Assembly: GCF_030815585.1 (NCBI RefSeq) | Contig: NZ_JAUSWY010000001.1 | Span: 4,340,001 to 4,404,000, forward strand | Source of the DNA: Arthrobacter pascens | GTDB taxonomy: Bacteria > Actinomycetota > Actinomycetes > Actinomycetales > Micrococcaceae | Direction: 5' to 3' | DNA: 64,000 nucleotides | Part shown: piece by piece, positions 34,803 through 42,327 of the stretch | Layout of the letters: the number at the start of each line of letters is the position of its first letter | Numbering within the stretch: position 1 is the stretch's first letter | The notes under the pieces: generated by a model | What the model was told of the DNA's origin: nothing | The model's input: only the letters and a program-made list of their open reading frames with translations | Databases searched by the model: none | Position numbers and translations under genes: made by a program

Positions 34803-35477
34803 TCAGGCGGCGAGCACCCGCGGTGCGAGGTCATTGACGCGGCCAGCGATGTCCCCGAAAGCCTTGTCGAAGGCTTCCTCGGTGCCCACGCGCAGCGGAT
34901 CCGGCACCGACCAGTGCACCCCGCCCAGTCCGGCCAGCTCCTCATGGGCGTTATCGCACACGGTCACCACGAAGTCCCCCTCCCCGGCCACCTGGTCCAG
35001 CCTGCGCGGGGAGAGGTCTGCGAGGTCCACGCCGTGACGGCGGGCGACTTCGATGGCACCTTGGGCGATGCGGGCGGCGGGGTGCGTTCCCGCCGATGTT
35101 GATGGGATTTCACTGACCTGTTGCCAGAGTGCGGTGGCCAGTTGGGACCGGGCGCTGTTCCGCGTGCAGACGAACAGTACCCGGCGGGCCGCGTGTTCAG
35201 CACCCGGCACCAAGCCCTCCAGAGCACTGGCAGCAAGCCGGATATAGCTGCGGCGCCTGTCGGCTTCTGAGCGGTGACGGGTTGCCAATCCGGCGCTTTC
35301 CAGAGCGCGCAGATGGTGGGACAGCAGATTCGACGGCATGCCCAGCTCTGCCTGCAGCTCCGTCGGGGAGAAGTCTCCAAGGGTCAGCAAATCAACGATG
35401 CGCAGCCGCGCGGGATCGGCGAGGGCCGCGTGCTTGGCGACCCGCGCCTGGAATCCGGCGATTGTCTCAGTTTTCAT
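34803..35477 (-). CDS. ArsR-ArsC fusion: HTH repressor with C-terminal LMW-phosphatase domain
   Basis: A 224-residue two-domain protein. Residues ~8-85 form an ArsR winged helix (LADPARLRIVDLLTLGDFSPTELQAELGMPSNLLSHHLRALE). Residues ~98-224 form a phosphatase/arsenate reductase fold with an intact CX5R loop C104TRNSAR110SQ. The ArsR CXC metal motif is missing, and only one further cysteine (VCDNAHEE) is seen, so it may sense arsenate or phosphate through the C-domain rather than arsenite through HTH thiols. It is divergent from an aquaporin gene. ATG 35477 appears leaderless. Confidence 0.85.
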   Translation of the reverse strand: MKTETIAGFQARVAKHAALADPARLRIVDLLTLGDFSPTELQAELGMPSNLLSHHLRALESAGLATRHRSEADRRRSYIRLAASALEGLVPGAEHAARRVLFVCTRNSARSQLATALWQQVSEIPSTSAGTHPAARIAQGAIEVARRHGVDLADLSPRRLDQVAGEGDFVVTVCDNAHEELAGLGGVHWSVPDPLRVGTEEAFDKAFGDIAGRVNDLAPRVLAA

Positions 35478-35513
35478 TGATTCAATTTTGACTGAGTTAA
35501 TTCTTTCCGTCAA
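35476..35513 (-). promoter_or_regulatory. Leaderless promoter and palindrome for the ArsR-ArsC fusion
   Basis: On the minus strand TTGACG (35508-35513), 17-bp spacer, CAAAAT (35485-35490), then seven bases to ATG 35477: transcription should begin at or next to the start codon. ATTGATTCAAT (35476-35486) is an 11-bp palindrome between the -10 box and the start codon, inside a larger imperfect palindrome bounded by TCAGT and ACTGA. The site differs from the ATTGATGATTRTCAAT operators, suggesting its own regulator. Confidence 0.6.
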
Positions 35514-35522
35514 GCTGTTGTT

Positions 35523-36263
35523 ATGACCTCCAACCAGCCGCCGCTGTGGCGTCGTGCCGTGGCCGAACTGCTCGGCACCAGCCTGCTCGTGACCGTCGTC
35601 GTCGGCTCCGGAATCGCCGCGCAGCAGCTCTCCCCTCACGACGTTGGCCTGCAACTGCTTGAGAACAGCACTGCCACAGTGCTGGGCCTGACGGTGCTGA
35701 TTCTGATGCTCGGGCCCGTGAGCGGCGCGCATTTCAATCCCGTCGTCTCCCTCGCGGACTGGATCCTGGGCCGGCGCAGCGGCTCCGGACTGACCCTGCC
35801 GGAGCTTGGCGCCTACGTCATGGCCCAGACCGCAGGTGCAGTCAGCGGCAGTGTGGTCGCCAACGCCATGTTTGATGTGGGCACCTCCATCTCTGCCAAG
35901 GAGCGCGCAACTACCGGACATCTGTTGGGTGAGGTTATCGCTACCGCCGGGCTCGTCCTACTGATCTTCGCCCTGGCTGCCACCTCCCGTGGCATCCTCG
36001 CCGCGCCCGCGGTGGGCGCTTACATCGGCGCAGCATACTGGTTCACGTCTTCGACGTCTTTCGCGAACCCGGCCGTGACAGTCGGCCGTATCTTCAGTGA
36101 CACCTTCGCCGGCATTGCACCGGCATCTGTTCCCGGCTTCGTGGCGGCGCAGCTGATCGGTGCGGCCGCAGGCCTTGGCCTCCTCCTCATCCTGTTCCCC
36201 TCCGCGGCCCGCGCCGCGGACGACGTCGTTCTCCCGCACAGTTCCGAAACGGCCAGCTCATAG
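35523..36263 (+). CDS. MIP-family aquaporin/aquaglyceroporin of the ars cluster (AqpS-like)
   Basis: A 246-residue channel with six helices and the two half-helix motifs FNPVVS (first) and ANPAVT (second); Val replaces Ala in the first NPA. In several bacteria an aquaglyceroporin replaces an arsenite pump, letting As(III) made inside flow out down its gradient. No ArsB or Acr3 is encoded here, so that role fits. It is divergent from the ArsR-ArsC fusion, 45 bases apart, and faces an operator-like palindrome. Confidence 0.85.
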   Translation: MTSNQPPLWRRAVAELLGTSLLVTVVVGSGIAAQQLSPHDVGLQLLENSTATVLGLTVLILMLGPVSGAHFNPVVSLADWILGRRSGSGLTLPELGAYVMAQTAGAVSGSVVANAMFDVGTSISAKERATTGHLLGEVIATAGLVLLIFALAATSRGILAAPAVGAYIGAAYWFTSSTSFANPAVTVGRIFSDTFAGIAPASVPGFVAAQLIGAAAGLGLLLILFPSAARAADDVVLPHSSETASS

Positions 36264-36310
36264 CCATAGGTCTGCGCCGCTCGCTTCCGTCCCGAAATCT
36301 CCCAGCTCAT

Positions 36311-36341
36311 ACATTGATGATTATCAATGTTGCGTCATAAT
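36311..36341 (+). promoter_or_regulatory. Autoregulated leaderless arsR promoter
   Basis: A 20-bp palindrome with perfect 8-bp arms (ACATTGAT...ATCAATGT, 36311-36330) contains the -35 TTGATG (36314-36319); the -10 CATAAT is at 36336-36341. Six bases separate it from ATG 36348, so the mRNA is probably leaderless. The core is identical to the ars operon operator at 34778-34793 apart from one base. Confidence 0.7.
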
Positions 36342-36347
36342 GGGTAC

Positions 36348-36698
36348 ATGAACTCGCTGCCCATACTCGACCCGGCAACGGATGAAGCCTGCTGCGCCCC
36401 GGCAGGAACGCCTGCCCTGGGGGCCGAGGAGGCGAAGCAGAAAGCCCTGGTCTTCAAGGCGCTGGCCGATCCGAACAGGCTGCGCCTGCTGTCCATCGTC
36501 AAGGCCGACGCCTCCGGTGAGTCCTGCGTGTGCGACCTGACCGAGCCGCTGGACCTGGGCCAGCCCACGGTCTCCCACCACCTGAAGATTCTGGTGGAGG
36601 CCGGACTGCTTCACCGTGAAAAGCGCGGCACATGGGCCTACTACTCCGTGGTACCCGGGGCCCTGGACGCGGCGGCCGGACTCCTGGCGACGCTGTGA
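36348..36698 (+). CDS. arsR: ArsR family arsenite-responsive repressor
   Basis: A 116-residue winged-helix repressor: FKALADPNRLRLLSIV, metalloid site ESC60VC62DLTE on the first HTH helix, and recognition helix GQPTVSHHLKILVEAGL. An additional Cys15-Cys16 pair near the N-terminus may complete an arsenite site. It should release DNA on binding As(III). ATG 36348 lies just after the promoter; no Shine-Dalgarno is needed. The downstream acetyltransferase gene overlaps it by four bases. Confidence 0.93.
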   Translation: MNSLPILDPATDEACCAPAGTPALGAEEAKQKALVFKALADPNRLRLLSIVKADASGESCVCDLTEPLDLGQPTVSHHLKILVEAGLLHREKRGTWAYYSVVPGALDAAAGLLATL

Positions 36699-37219
36699 CC
36701 CAGCCGGAACCGTCCGCGGCCACGATCCGTCCCTTGCGCGACGACGACTGGCCGGCCGTCCAAAGGATCTACGGCGAAGGCATCGCCACCGGCCACGCCA
36801 CCTTCGAATCAGAGCCGCCCGACTGGGAACGGTTCAACACCTCGAGACTGCCCCGCCACCGGCTCGTCGCCGAAACCGCAGAAGGCATGATCCTTGGCTG
36901 GACGGCCGTCTCCCCCGTCTCCGCCCGCCCCGTCTACTCAGGCGTGGTCGAACACTCCGTCTACATCGCGGCCGAAGCCCGCGGGTGCGGCCTCGGAACA
37001 GTGCTGCTTCAGGCCCTGGCTAAGTCAACAGAGAACGACGGGATCTGGACCATCCAGGCCAGCGTCTTCCCCGAAAACGAAGCCAGTCTCAGACTCCACC
37101 TCGCCAACGGCTACATCGTCGTCGGGCGCCGGCAACGCATTGCCCGCATGACGCACGGCCCCTTGACCGGCCGGTGGCGCGACACCGTCCTGATCGAACG
37201 CCGGTCCCCCACCATCTGA
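36695..37219 (+). CDS. GNAT N-acetyltransferase, ArsN/phosphinothricin acetyltransferase-like
   Basis: A 174-residue GNAT protein: TIRPLRDDDWPAVQRIYGEGIATGHATFES matches the start of phosphinothricin acetyltransferases, and ARGCGLGTVLLQAL is the acetyl-CoA loop. In ars operons such enzymes (ArsN1) acetylate arsinothricin, an organoarsenical antibiotic. GTG 36695 overlaps the arsR stop as GTGA, so translation is coupled to arsR. Substrate is inferred from family and operon position. Confidence 0.8.
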   Translation: MTQPEPSAATIRPLRDDDWPAVQRIYGEGIATGHATFESEPPDWERFNTSRLPRHRLVAETAEGMILGWTAVSPVSARPVYSGVVEHSVYIAAEARGCGLGTVLLQALAKSTENDGIWTIQASVFPENEASLRLHLANGYIVVGRRQRIARMTHGPLTGRWRDTVLIERRSPTI

Positions 37220-37224
37220 ACGGC

Positions 37225-37240
37225 GAACCGCCCGCGGTTC
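37225..37240 (+). terminator. Short hairpin after the acetyltransferase gene
   Basis: GAACCG (37225-37230) and CGGTTC (37235-37240) enclose a 4-base loop five bases after the stop. There is no T-run, so termination is uncertain. Confidence 0.3.
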
Positions 37241-37345
37241 CCGGCTACGGCAACTGGAATGCACAGGCAGCCTTGGGGCGATGTGGGCCTTCCATTCGTG
37301 GTGTCGGGAAGGGCCCGAACGGCGCGAAAGGGCGCGAAGGCCTGA

Positions 37346-38161
37346 TCAGGCCCCGGCGAGCGGCAGCACCAGCAGGTAGCCGGTCGGCAGATCGCTACTC
37401 CAACGTCGCGGCTCCCGGATCACGAACTGCGTCGCCAGCTGCTCGGGGGTGAGCAGGCTGTTGGGCGCGGGCGACGGACCCCACTGCCCGCTGCCGTGCG
37501 GGTGGAGCGGATCCTGGACGCGGATGCCAGTGACCGAGAACTCCGGGAACTGGTCGGGATCGCCAAGCGATTCGAACCCGCTCATCACCCACGCGTGGCG
37601 ACCGCGCCACATGACCAGCCCGACCGGCCTGCCCGTGTCGGCGATGGCACGCGCCGCAGTCTGCAGCGCGTCGTCGTAGTCGGCGATGCTGACGACGGCG
37701 TATGGCCCCATCCCGACCTCGGTCAGCACCTGCGCCCAACCGAGCGGGTTGGCACCGTTGAACGAGTTGGACGACCGCGCCCGGGCCATCTCCCACAGCT
37801 CGCCCTGCTGAGCGGGATCGGCCCACGATCCGCCCCCCGTGTCATCGATGAGGTTGTGTGCGATCTGGATGCTCGCCCCAACGCACCAGTCAAAGGTGTA
37901 CTGCGGCACGAAGTCCCCCTCTTGGTAGAGGTTGAGGGAAAACGCCTGGGGCACCAGAGCTGGAGTGGGAACCGGTGCCGGGGTGGTGGTCGGAGTCCCC
38001 AGCGGGGCGAGGGCGGCATCGCCCGCGGCTGGCAGGGGCGAAGAGGTCGCGGATGGTTGATCGGTGGCGGCCTCATCGAGGTCCACTGCAGGAGTGCAGG
38101 CCGTGATGAGGGTCACCAGGACGACGAGCCACGCCAAAAGACGGGCAGGGGCACCGGTCAT
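37346..38161 (-). CDS. Lipoprotein with a C39/papain-like peptidase domain
   Basis: About 271 residues. The signal ends in a lipobox (LITAC), then a Pro/Thr/Ala-rich linker (~70 residues) leads to a C39-like domain: FDWCVGASIQIAHN carries a candidate catalytic Cys and GRHAWVMSGF the His, with an Asp in a later strand (RVQDPLHPHG). It may cleave or bind peptides on the outer membrane face. ATG 38161 is preferred because a TAAACT sits five bases before it; 38221 is the longest option. No partner gene is apparent. Confidence 0.72.
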   Translation of the reverse strand: MTGAPARLLAWLVVLVTLITACTPAVDLDEAATDQPSATSSPLPAAGDAALAPLGTPTTTPAPVPTPALVPQAFSLNLYQEGDFVPQYTFDWCVGASIQIAHNLIDDTGGGSWADPAQQGELWEMARARSSNSFNGANPLGWAQVLTEVGMGPYAVVSIADYDDALQTAARAIADTGRPVGLVMWRGRHAWVMSGFESLGDPDQFPEFSVTGIRVQDPLHPHGSGQWGPSPAPNSLLTPEQLATQFVIREPRRWSSDLPTGYLLVLPLAGA

Positions 38162-38275
38162 GATCCAGTTTAGCGCGACGCGGCTCATACGCGTCGCCCA
38201 TAGTGCCTTGCCATCTATCACCGTCAGGTACTACGGTCACGACGAGCGGTTGCAACCACAAGCGGAAGGCATTTC

Positions 38276-39097
38276 ATGCTGAAGGAAGTCGCTGAGGGCG
38301 TTCTGGTTCACGAGAGCGAGTTCATCCAGAGTAATTCCGTTGTCGTGCAGGGCCGGGACGGTGTGTTGCTCATCGACCCCGGTATAACGGGCGACGAAAT
38401 GGCGGCCCTCGCGAACGACCTTCGCGAGTTGGGCCAGCCCGTCGTGGCAGGCTTCTCGACGCATTCTGATTGGGACCACGTGCTCTGGCACGCGAACTTC
38501 GGCGACGCGCCCCGTTACGGTACCGCCCGCTGCGCGGCCTCTATCCAAGATCTGCTGTCTAACGCAGATTGGAAGGCCCGCATAGCCGAGGGGCTCCCGC
38601 CGGAGTACGCCGAGGAAATCCCGATGGATTTGCTCGGTCTCATTACCGGTCTGCCCGCCGAAGCTGCGCAGATTCCTTGGGATGGCCCCAGGGTCCGGAT
38701 CATAGAGCATCAGGCCCATGCCCCAGGCCATGCGGCGCTGTTGATCGAGGAGCGCGGCGTCCTCGTCGCCGGCGACATGCTTTCTGACATCCTGATGCCG
38801 TTCCTCGACCTGGAGGCCGCGGATCCGCTCGAGGACTACCTCGTCGCGTTGCGGCTGTTCGAGAGCGTGGCCGACGACGTTGATGCCGTCATCCCCGGTC
38901 ACGGCTCAGTCGGCGGAGCTGAGCAGCTACGACCACGCATCAGACAGGATCGCGCGTACGTGCAGGCCCTGCTCGACGGCGGTGTTCCCGACGACCCGCG
39001 GGTCGGTCCCTCGGCCACGTTGGATTGGCTGCCCGACGTGCATAGATGGCAGCTACAGCGGCTCGCCCAAAGAGAGCGGAACGAGATGCCCGAATAG
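38276..39097 (+). CDS. Metallo-beta-lactamase fold hydrolase
   Basis: A 273-residue MBL protein. The metal ligands are arranged as THSDWDHV (a variant of HxHxDH with Ser in place of the second His), HAPGHA, AGDML and a late PGHGS. The first-ligand substitution is notable and could alter metal use. The substrate cannot be inferred. The gene starts ATG 38276, divergent from the C39-like lipoprotein gene with about 114 bases between. Confidence 0.83.
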   Translation: MLKEVAEGVLVHESEFIQSNSVVVQGRDGVLLIDPGITGDEMAALANDLRELGQPVVAGFSTHSDWDHVLWHANFGDAPRYGTARCAASIQDLLSNADWKARIAEGLPPEYAEEIPMDLLGLITGLPAEAAQIPWDGPRVRIIEHQAHAPGHAALLIEERGVLVAGDMLSDILMPFLDLEAADPLEDYLVALRLFESVADDVDAVIPGHGSVGGAEQLRPRIRQDRAYVQALLDGGVPDDPRVGPSATLDWLPDVHRWQLQRLAQRERNEMPE

Positions 39098-39196
39098 CGG
39101 TCGGATTCAGGAACTGCGGGCTGTCCCGACACCGCCGTTCCTCAATCGAGCACGCATTGGGCGTGTACCGACTGCCGATAGGTTGTTCAATGCGCT

Positions 39197-39457
39197 CTAC
39201 GAGGCGGTTGTTCCGTGGCGTCGTAACTTGGCCAGCCGGGTTTCCCGATCACGAGCAGATCTAGATCGGTAGTTTGGCACTCCTGCCATCCGGAGCCGGT
39301 CCCACAGTGCCGTGAAAGTGACTGCGGTCAAGTGGGCGGCGCCGGCCATCATCAGCATGGTGGTGAAAATGAGAACGTGGGCAAGGAAAATCAGGAAACC
39401 GATGGCGAGGGTCATGAGAAAGGTCATGTTGAGGGCAACAGTTGAAACGTCCGTCAT
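39197..39457 (-). CDS. Small membrane protein of unknown function
   Basis: An 86-residue protein: a short N-terminus, a long hydrophobic stretch (MTFLMTLAIGFLIFLAHVLIFTTMLMMAGAAHLTAV, one or two helices) and an Arg-rich cytoplasmic tail. AAGGA lies close before ATG 39457. It is 92 bases downstream of the response-regulator gene and may be co-transcribed. I recognise no family. Confidence 0.55.
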   Translation of the reverse strand: MTDVSTVALNMTFLMTLAIGFLIFLAHVLIFTTMLMMAGAAHLTAVTFTALWDRLRMAGVPNYRSRSARDRETRLAKLRRHGTTAS

Positions 39458-39549
39458 TTGTCCTTGAGTTCTCCTTCTTGGGAAATGCGCCGACCATGGT
39501 CCGGGGAGCGGCGCCCCATGCGGTTTCCAGGCGTTTGTCCGTTGCCTGT

Positions 39550-40233
39550 TCAGGTGCCCAGTAGACGGCGTTCGTGAGCGAATGCGACCAGCTGGAGCCG
39601 GGTGCGGAGCTCCAGTTTGTCCAACACACTGCGCAGGTGAGTTTTGATGGTGGCTTCAGAGACGAACAGACTCTCCGCCATTTCACCATTGCTGAGGCCT
39701 TTGGCCGCGAGTAGAAAGACGTCCCGCTCCCGCACGGACAGGACGTTAAGTACGGACAAGTCCGGACCGATAGCGGGAACGTTGCGGGCAGCATGCTCGA
39801 AGAGAGAGTGGATGGATCCTGGCGCGATGACGGAGTAGCCGGAGTGGACGGTCCGGATCGCTGCCAGCAGGAATTCCGGTTCCGCGCTCTTGAGCAGATA
39901 CCCGCTCGCTCCGGCCTGCACGGCCTGGACCACGGCCTGATCCCTGTTGAAGGTGGTCAGCGCGATGACCTTCGGTTTGTCGGTTCCGGCCTCCGCGGCG
40001 TGCTGCACGATCCGCCGGGTGGCTTCGACGCCGTCCATGATCGGCATACGCAGGTCCATCAGCATGACGTCCGGACGCCGTTCGATTGCCAGGGTCACCG
40101 CCTCTTCCCCGTCACCGGCCTCTCCCGAGAGTTCCAAGTCCTCCTGGCTCTCTATCAGCATGCGGATACCCGCCCGGAACAAGGGCTGGTCGTCGACCAG
40201 GGCCACGGTGATGCGCGCCCCGGCATCAGCCAC
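39550..40233 (-). CDS. NarL/FixJ-type response regulator
   Basis: A 227-residue regulator: receiver domain (VALVDDQPLFRAGI at the start, phosphorylation Asp in VMLMDLRMP, TTFN and K switch residues) and a LuxR HTH (LSVRERDVFLLAAKGLSNGEMAESLFVSEATIKTHLRSVLDKL). GTG 40233 overlaps the end of the kinase gene by eight bases, and an upstream extension would lie inside the kinase. It is the cognate partner of that kinase. Confidence 0.9.
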   Translation of the reverse strand: MADAGARITVALVDDQPLFRAGIRMLIESQEDLELSGEAGDGEEAVTLAIERRPDVMLMDLRMPIMDGVEATRRIVQHAAEAGTDKPKVIALTTFNRDQAVVQAVQAGASGYLLKSAEPEFLLAAIRTVHSGYSVIAPGSIHSLFEHAARNVPAIGPDLSVLNVLSVRERDVFLLAAKGLSNGEMAESLFVSEATIKTHLRSVLDKLELRTRLQLVAFAHERRLLGT

Positions 40234-41608
40234 GGTCGTCTGCTTCCCGTGCGGCCCCTGCCGGCAGGGGAAGGCCTGTTGCGGCCAGCGCTGGCTGGGG
40301 TTCCGCACCTGAAATTTCACCGAGAGTTCCCCCGGCTTCGGCTGTACCGTCCGCGGCCCTCATATCCCGGGTTCCGTAGGGGATGAAGACTGTCACCCGG
40401 AAGTGTTCGCCGTCCGGCCCGGCCGTCAGCCAGCCACCGGCCAGATGGGCGCGTTCGCGCATGCCTGGAAGTCCTCTCCCGACCCGGGGCATGGCCGGAT
40501 CCGCAGGGTCTTCATGGCCGGATGGGGCAACGGCCGAGGCCACGTGCAGGGTCAGGCCGGGCCCGCTCCAGTCAAAGTGGAGCCGCACGTCCGTGCCGCG
40601 TCCGCCATGTTTGAGGGCATTGGTCAGGCATTCCTGAACAATCCGGAAGACCGCCATCTCCTGTCCGGTAGAGAGCTCCACGGGCGTTCCGGACTCGCTG
40701 GAGTGGATCTTCAAACTGCCGCGCTGCATGCCTTCGATGAGTGCCGGGATGTCGCTCAGCCGTGGCTGGGGCGTCACCATGCCGTCATCGCGGACTCCTT
40801 CGATCACGCGTTGGGCATCCACCAGGGCACTGCGCGCTGACCGGGCGATGGTGTCCAGGGCGTTGAGGACGGCCTTGGGCTGGTCCTTGCTCAGGTAGCG
40901 GGTTCCGTCGGCCTGGGCGGCGATGACCGCGAGGGAATGGGCGAGGACGTCGTGCAGATCCCTGGCGATGCGTGTCCGTTCCTGCTCCACGATGAGGTCG
41001 ATCTCGGTTTCCTTCAGGCTGCTCTGCGCGAGCTCCCGGGCCCGGAACAGGCTGCCCCGTTCCTGATACAGGGCCAGCACAAGTCCGACGGCGGCGCAGG
41101 CCCCGGCGATCAGCAGGAGAAGCGCGAACAACTGCCAGCCATAGTCCTGCAGCATCCAGCGGTCGCCGGCATACGCAGGGGGGTACCAGCCGACACCGTC
41201 GCCGTATCTCCACGAGAGCATCAGGAAGGCCATGATGGCAGCGGCGACCACGTTCGTGCCCGCAGCGATGTACTGCAGCCGCGGCGGGGCGGTCCACAAA
41301 ATGAAGCCAAGAGCCACAAAGGAGCCCAGGTAGATGGCCCAGTGATTGGAGTACATCGGCGGCAGGGCGTGACTTAACTGTCCGGCAAGGAGTGCAACCG
41401 TGAATCCAAGGGACACCAGGGGTTTCCAGGAGGCCGTGGCGACGGCCAATGTCATCAGGGCCAGCGGCCAGTTCCCTGACCATGACAGCCAGGATCCTCC
41501 CATTCTGCCTGCCTCGGCCACACACCAGAGGGAGAAGAAGATGACGGCCGCCACAGGGGCGCCCCAACGCCGCGCAAATTTCAGAACTGGTTCCATGCCA
41601 GTCACCAT
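40226..41608 (-). CDS. Membrane sensor histidine kinase (HisKA_3, NarL-type)
   Basis: About 460 residues: five or six N-terminal membrane helices (~10-190), a dimerisation helix with ERTRIARDLHDVLAHSLAVI carrying the phosphoacceptor His, and an HATPase domain with ECLTNALKHGG and GRGLPGMRERA. A proline/alanine-rich tail ends the protein. The first Met is uncertain (41608, 41596 or 41674). The signal is unknown; the lack of a large extracellular loop suggests membrane sensing. Confidence 0.87.
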   Translation of the reverse strand: MVTGMEPVLKFARRWGAPVAAVIFFSLWCVAEAGRMGGSWLSWSGNWPLALMTLAVATASWKPLVSLGFTVALLAGQLSHALPPMYSNHWAIYLGSFVALGFILWTAPPRLQYIAAGTNVVAAAIMAFLMLSWRYGDGVGWYPPAYAGDRWMLQDYGWQLFALLLLIAGACAAVGLVLALYQERGSLFRARELAQSSLKETEIDLIVEQERTRIARDLHDVLAHSLAVIAAQADGTRYLSKDQPKAVLNALDTIARSARSALVDAQRVIEGVRDDGMVTPQPRLSDIPALIEGMQRGSLKIHSSESGTPVELSTGQEMAVFRIVQECLTNALKHGGRGTDVRLHFDWSGPGLTLHVASAVAPSGHEDPADPAMPRVGRGLPGMRERAHLAGGWLTAGPDGEHFRVTVFIPYGTRDMRAADGTAEAGGTLGEISGAEPQPALAATGLPLPAGAAREADDRG

Positions 41609-41832
41609 ATCCACGGCAATCACACTCTTCCCGCCACATCGCTGCAATCTCAACCTAAAAGCCAGCTGATTCATTCTTTGAGCCAGCTTTTGGGTACGCT
41701 GCGACGCGTGCCGAGTCCGACTGACGGCATGCTCTGTGAGCGATTCCGCGACCGATATCGTCTTGACCTGGGAACATTTCTCAATGCCCCTCCTGCCATC
41801 GTCTGACGGAAAAATGAAGGATCAGTGCTTGC

Positions 41833-42224
41833 ATGGATGTCGCACCCGAATTTGTCAGATACCAAGCAACACAACCGAACACCCGCGGAATCTACGTCGG
41901 TATATTCGGCCTGGCCAACGGATTGGCGAGGGACGGAAAGCTAAGCGATGAGGACTACCAGTGGTGGCAGAGCGCTAACGCCTGGTACGACGCCGCGTAT
42001 CCCGACCCGAACCTTATCGATCCCACCGTCTACGACCGTACTCATAATCCGCACGCCCAAGCATGGTTCACAAAACCAGTGCCGTCCACCTGCTGGCCAG
42101 GATCCCCAGCTACCTGAACCTGCTGGACCGCTACGGGGTGCAATGGGAAGAACTTCGTTCACCAACTCCGGGGCATGTCCTTTATGAAGACGACGTTCAG
42201 GTGGTCGTGGACCCGCGCCACTGA
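41833..42224 (+). pseudogene. Frameshifted hypothetical protein gene
   Basis: The first frame reads MDVAPEFVRYQATQPNTRGI ... NPHAQAWFTK and then hits a stop at 42115-42117. From 42078 a -1 frame continues the same protein: SAVHLLARIPSYLNLLDRYG ... DVQVVVDPRH, ending TGA 42222-42224. One missing base near 42076-42077 explains it. The joined ~130-residue product resembles a conserved actinobacterial hypothetical protein I know only by its pattern. It could be real decay or an assembly error. Confidence 0.65.
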
Positions 42225-42308
42225 GGACGATCTGAACTGTCTAAATGGGACATCCCATACGGGACGGTGCTGCGGTAGGGGGTGCAACGAATCATTAGTA
42301 CTCTTCCC

Positions 42309-42323
42309 TACACTTGTGGCGTG
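42309..42323 (+). promoter_or_regulatory. Leaderless-type promoter and ancestral GTG start of the methyltransferase
   Basis: TACACT at 42309-42314 is followed after six bases by GTG 42321-42323, which would start a frame reading VTDVQVHQAYA, a sensible methyltransferase N-terminus. That frame is interrupted near 42352-42356 relative to the main body of the gene. Confidence 0.45.
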
Positions 42324-42327
42324 ACTG

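Noticed and set aside
34803..35921. A longer version of the ArsR-ArsC fusion beginning at 35921
   Set aside because: The extra 148 residues are antisense to the aquaporin gene, and a leaderless promoter places the start at 35477.
42061..42085. Programmed -1 ribosomal frameshifting in the split hypothetical gene
   Set aside because: No X XXY YYZ slippery heptamer in the correct frame and no strong downstream pseudoknot seen; a plain indel is simpler.
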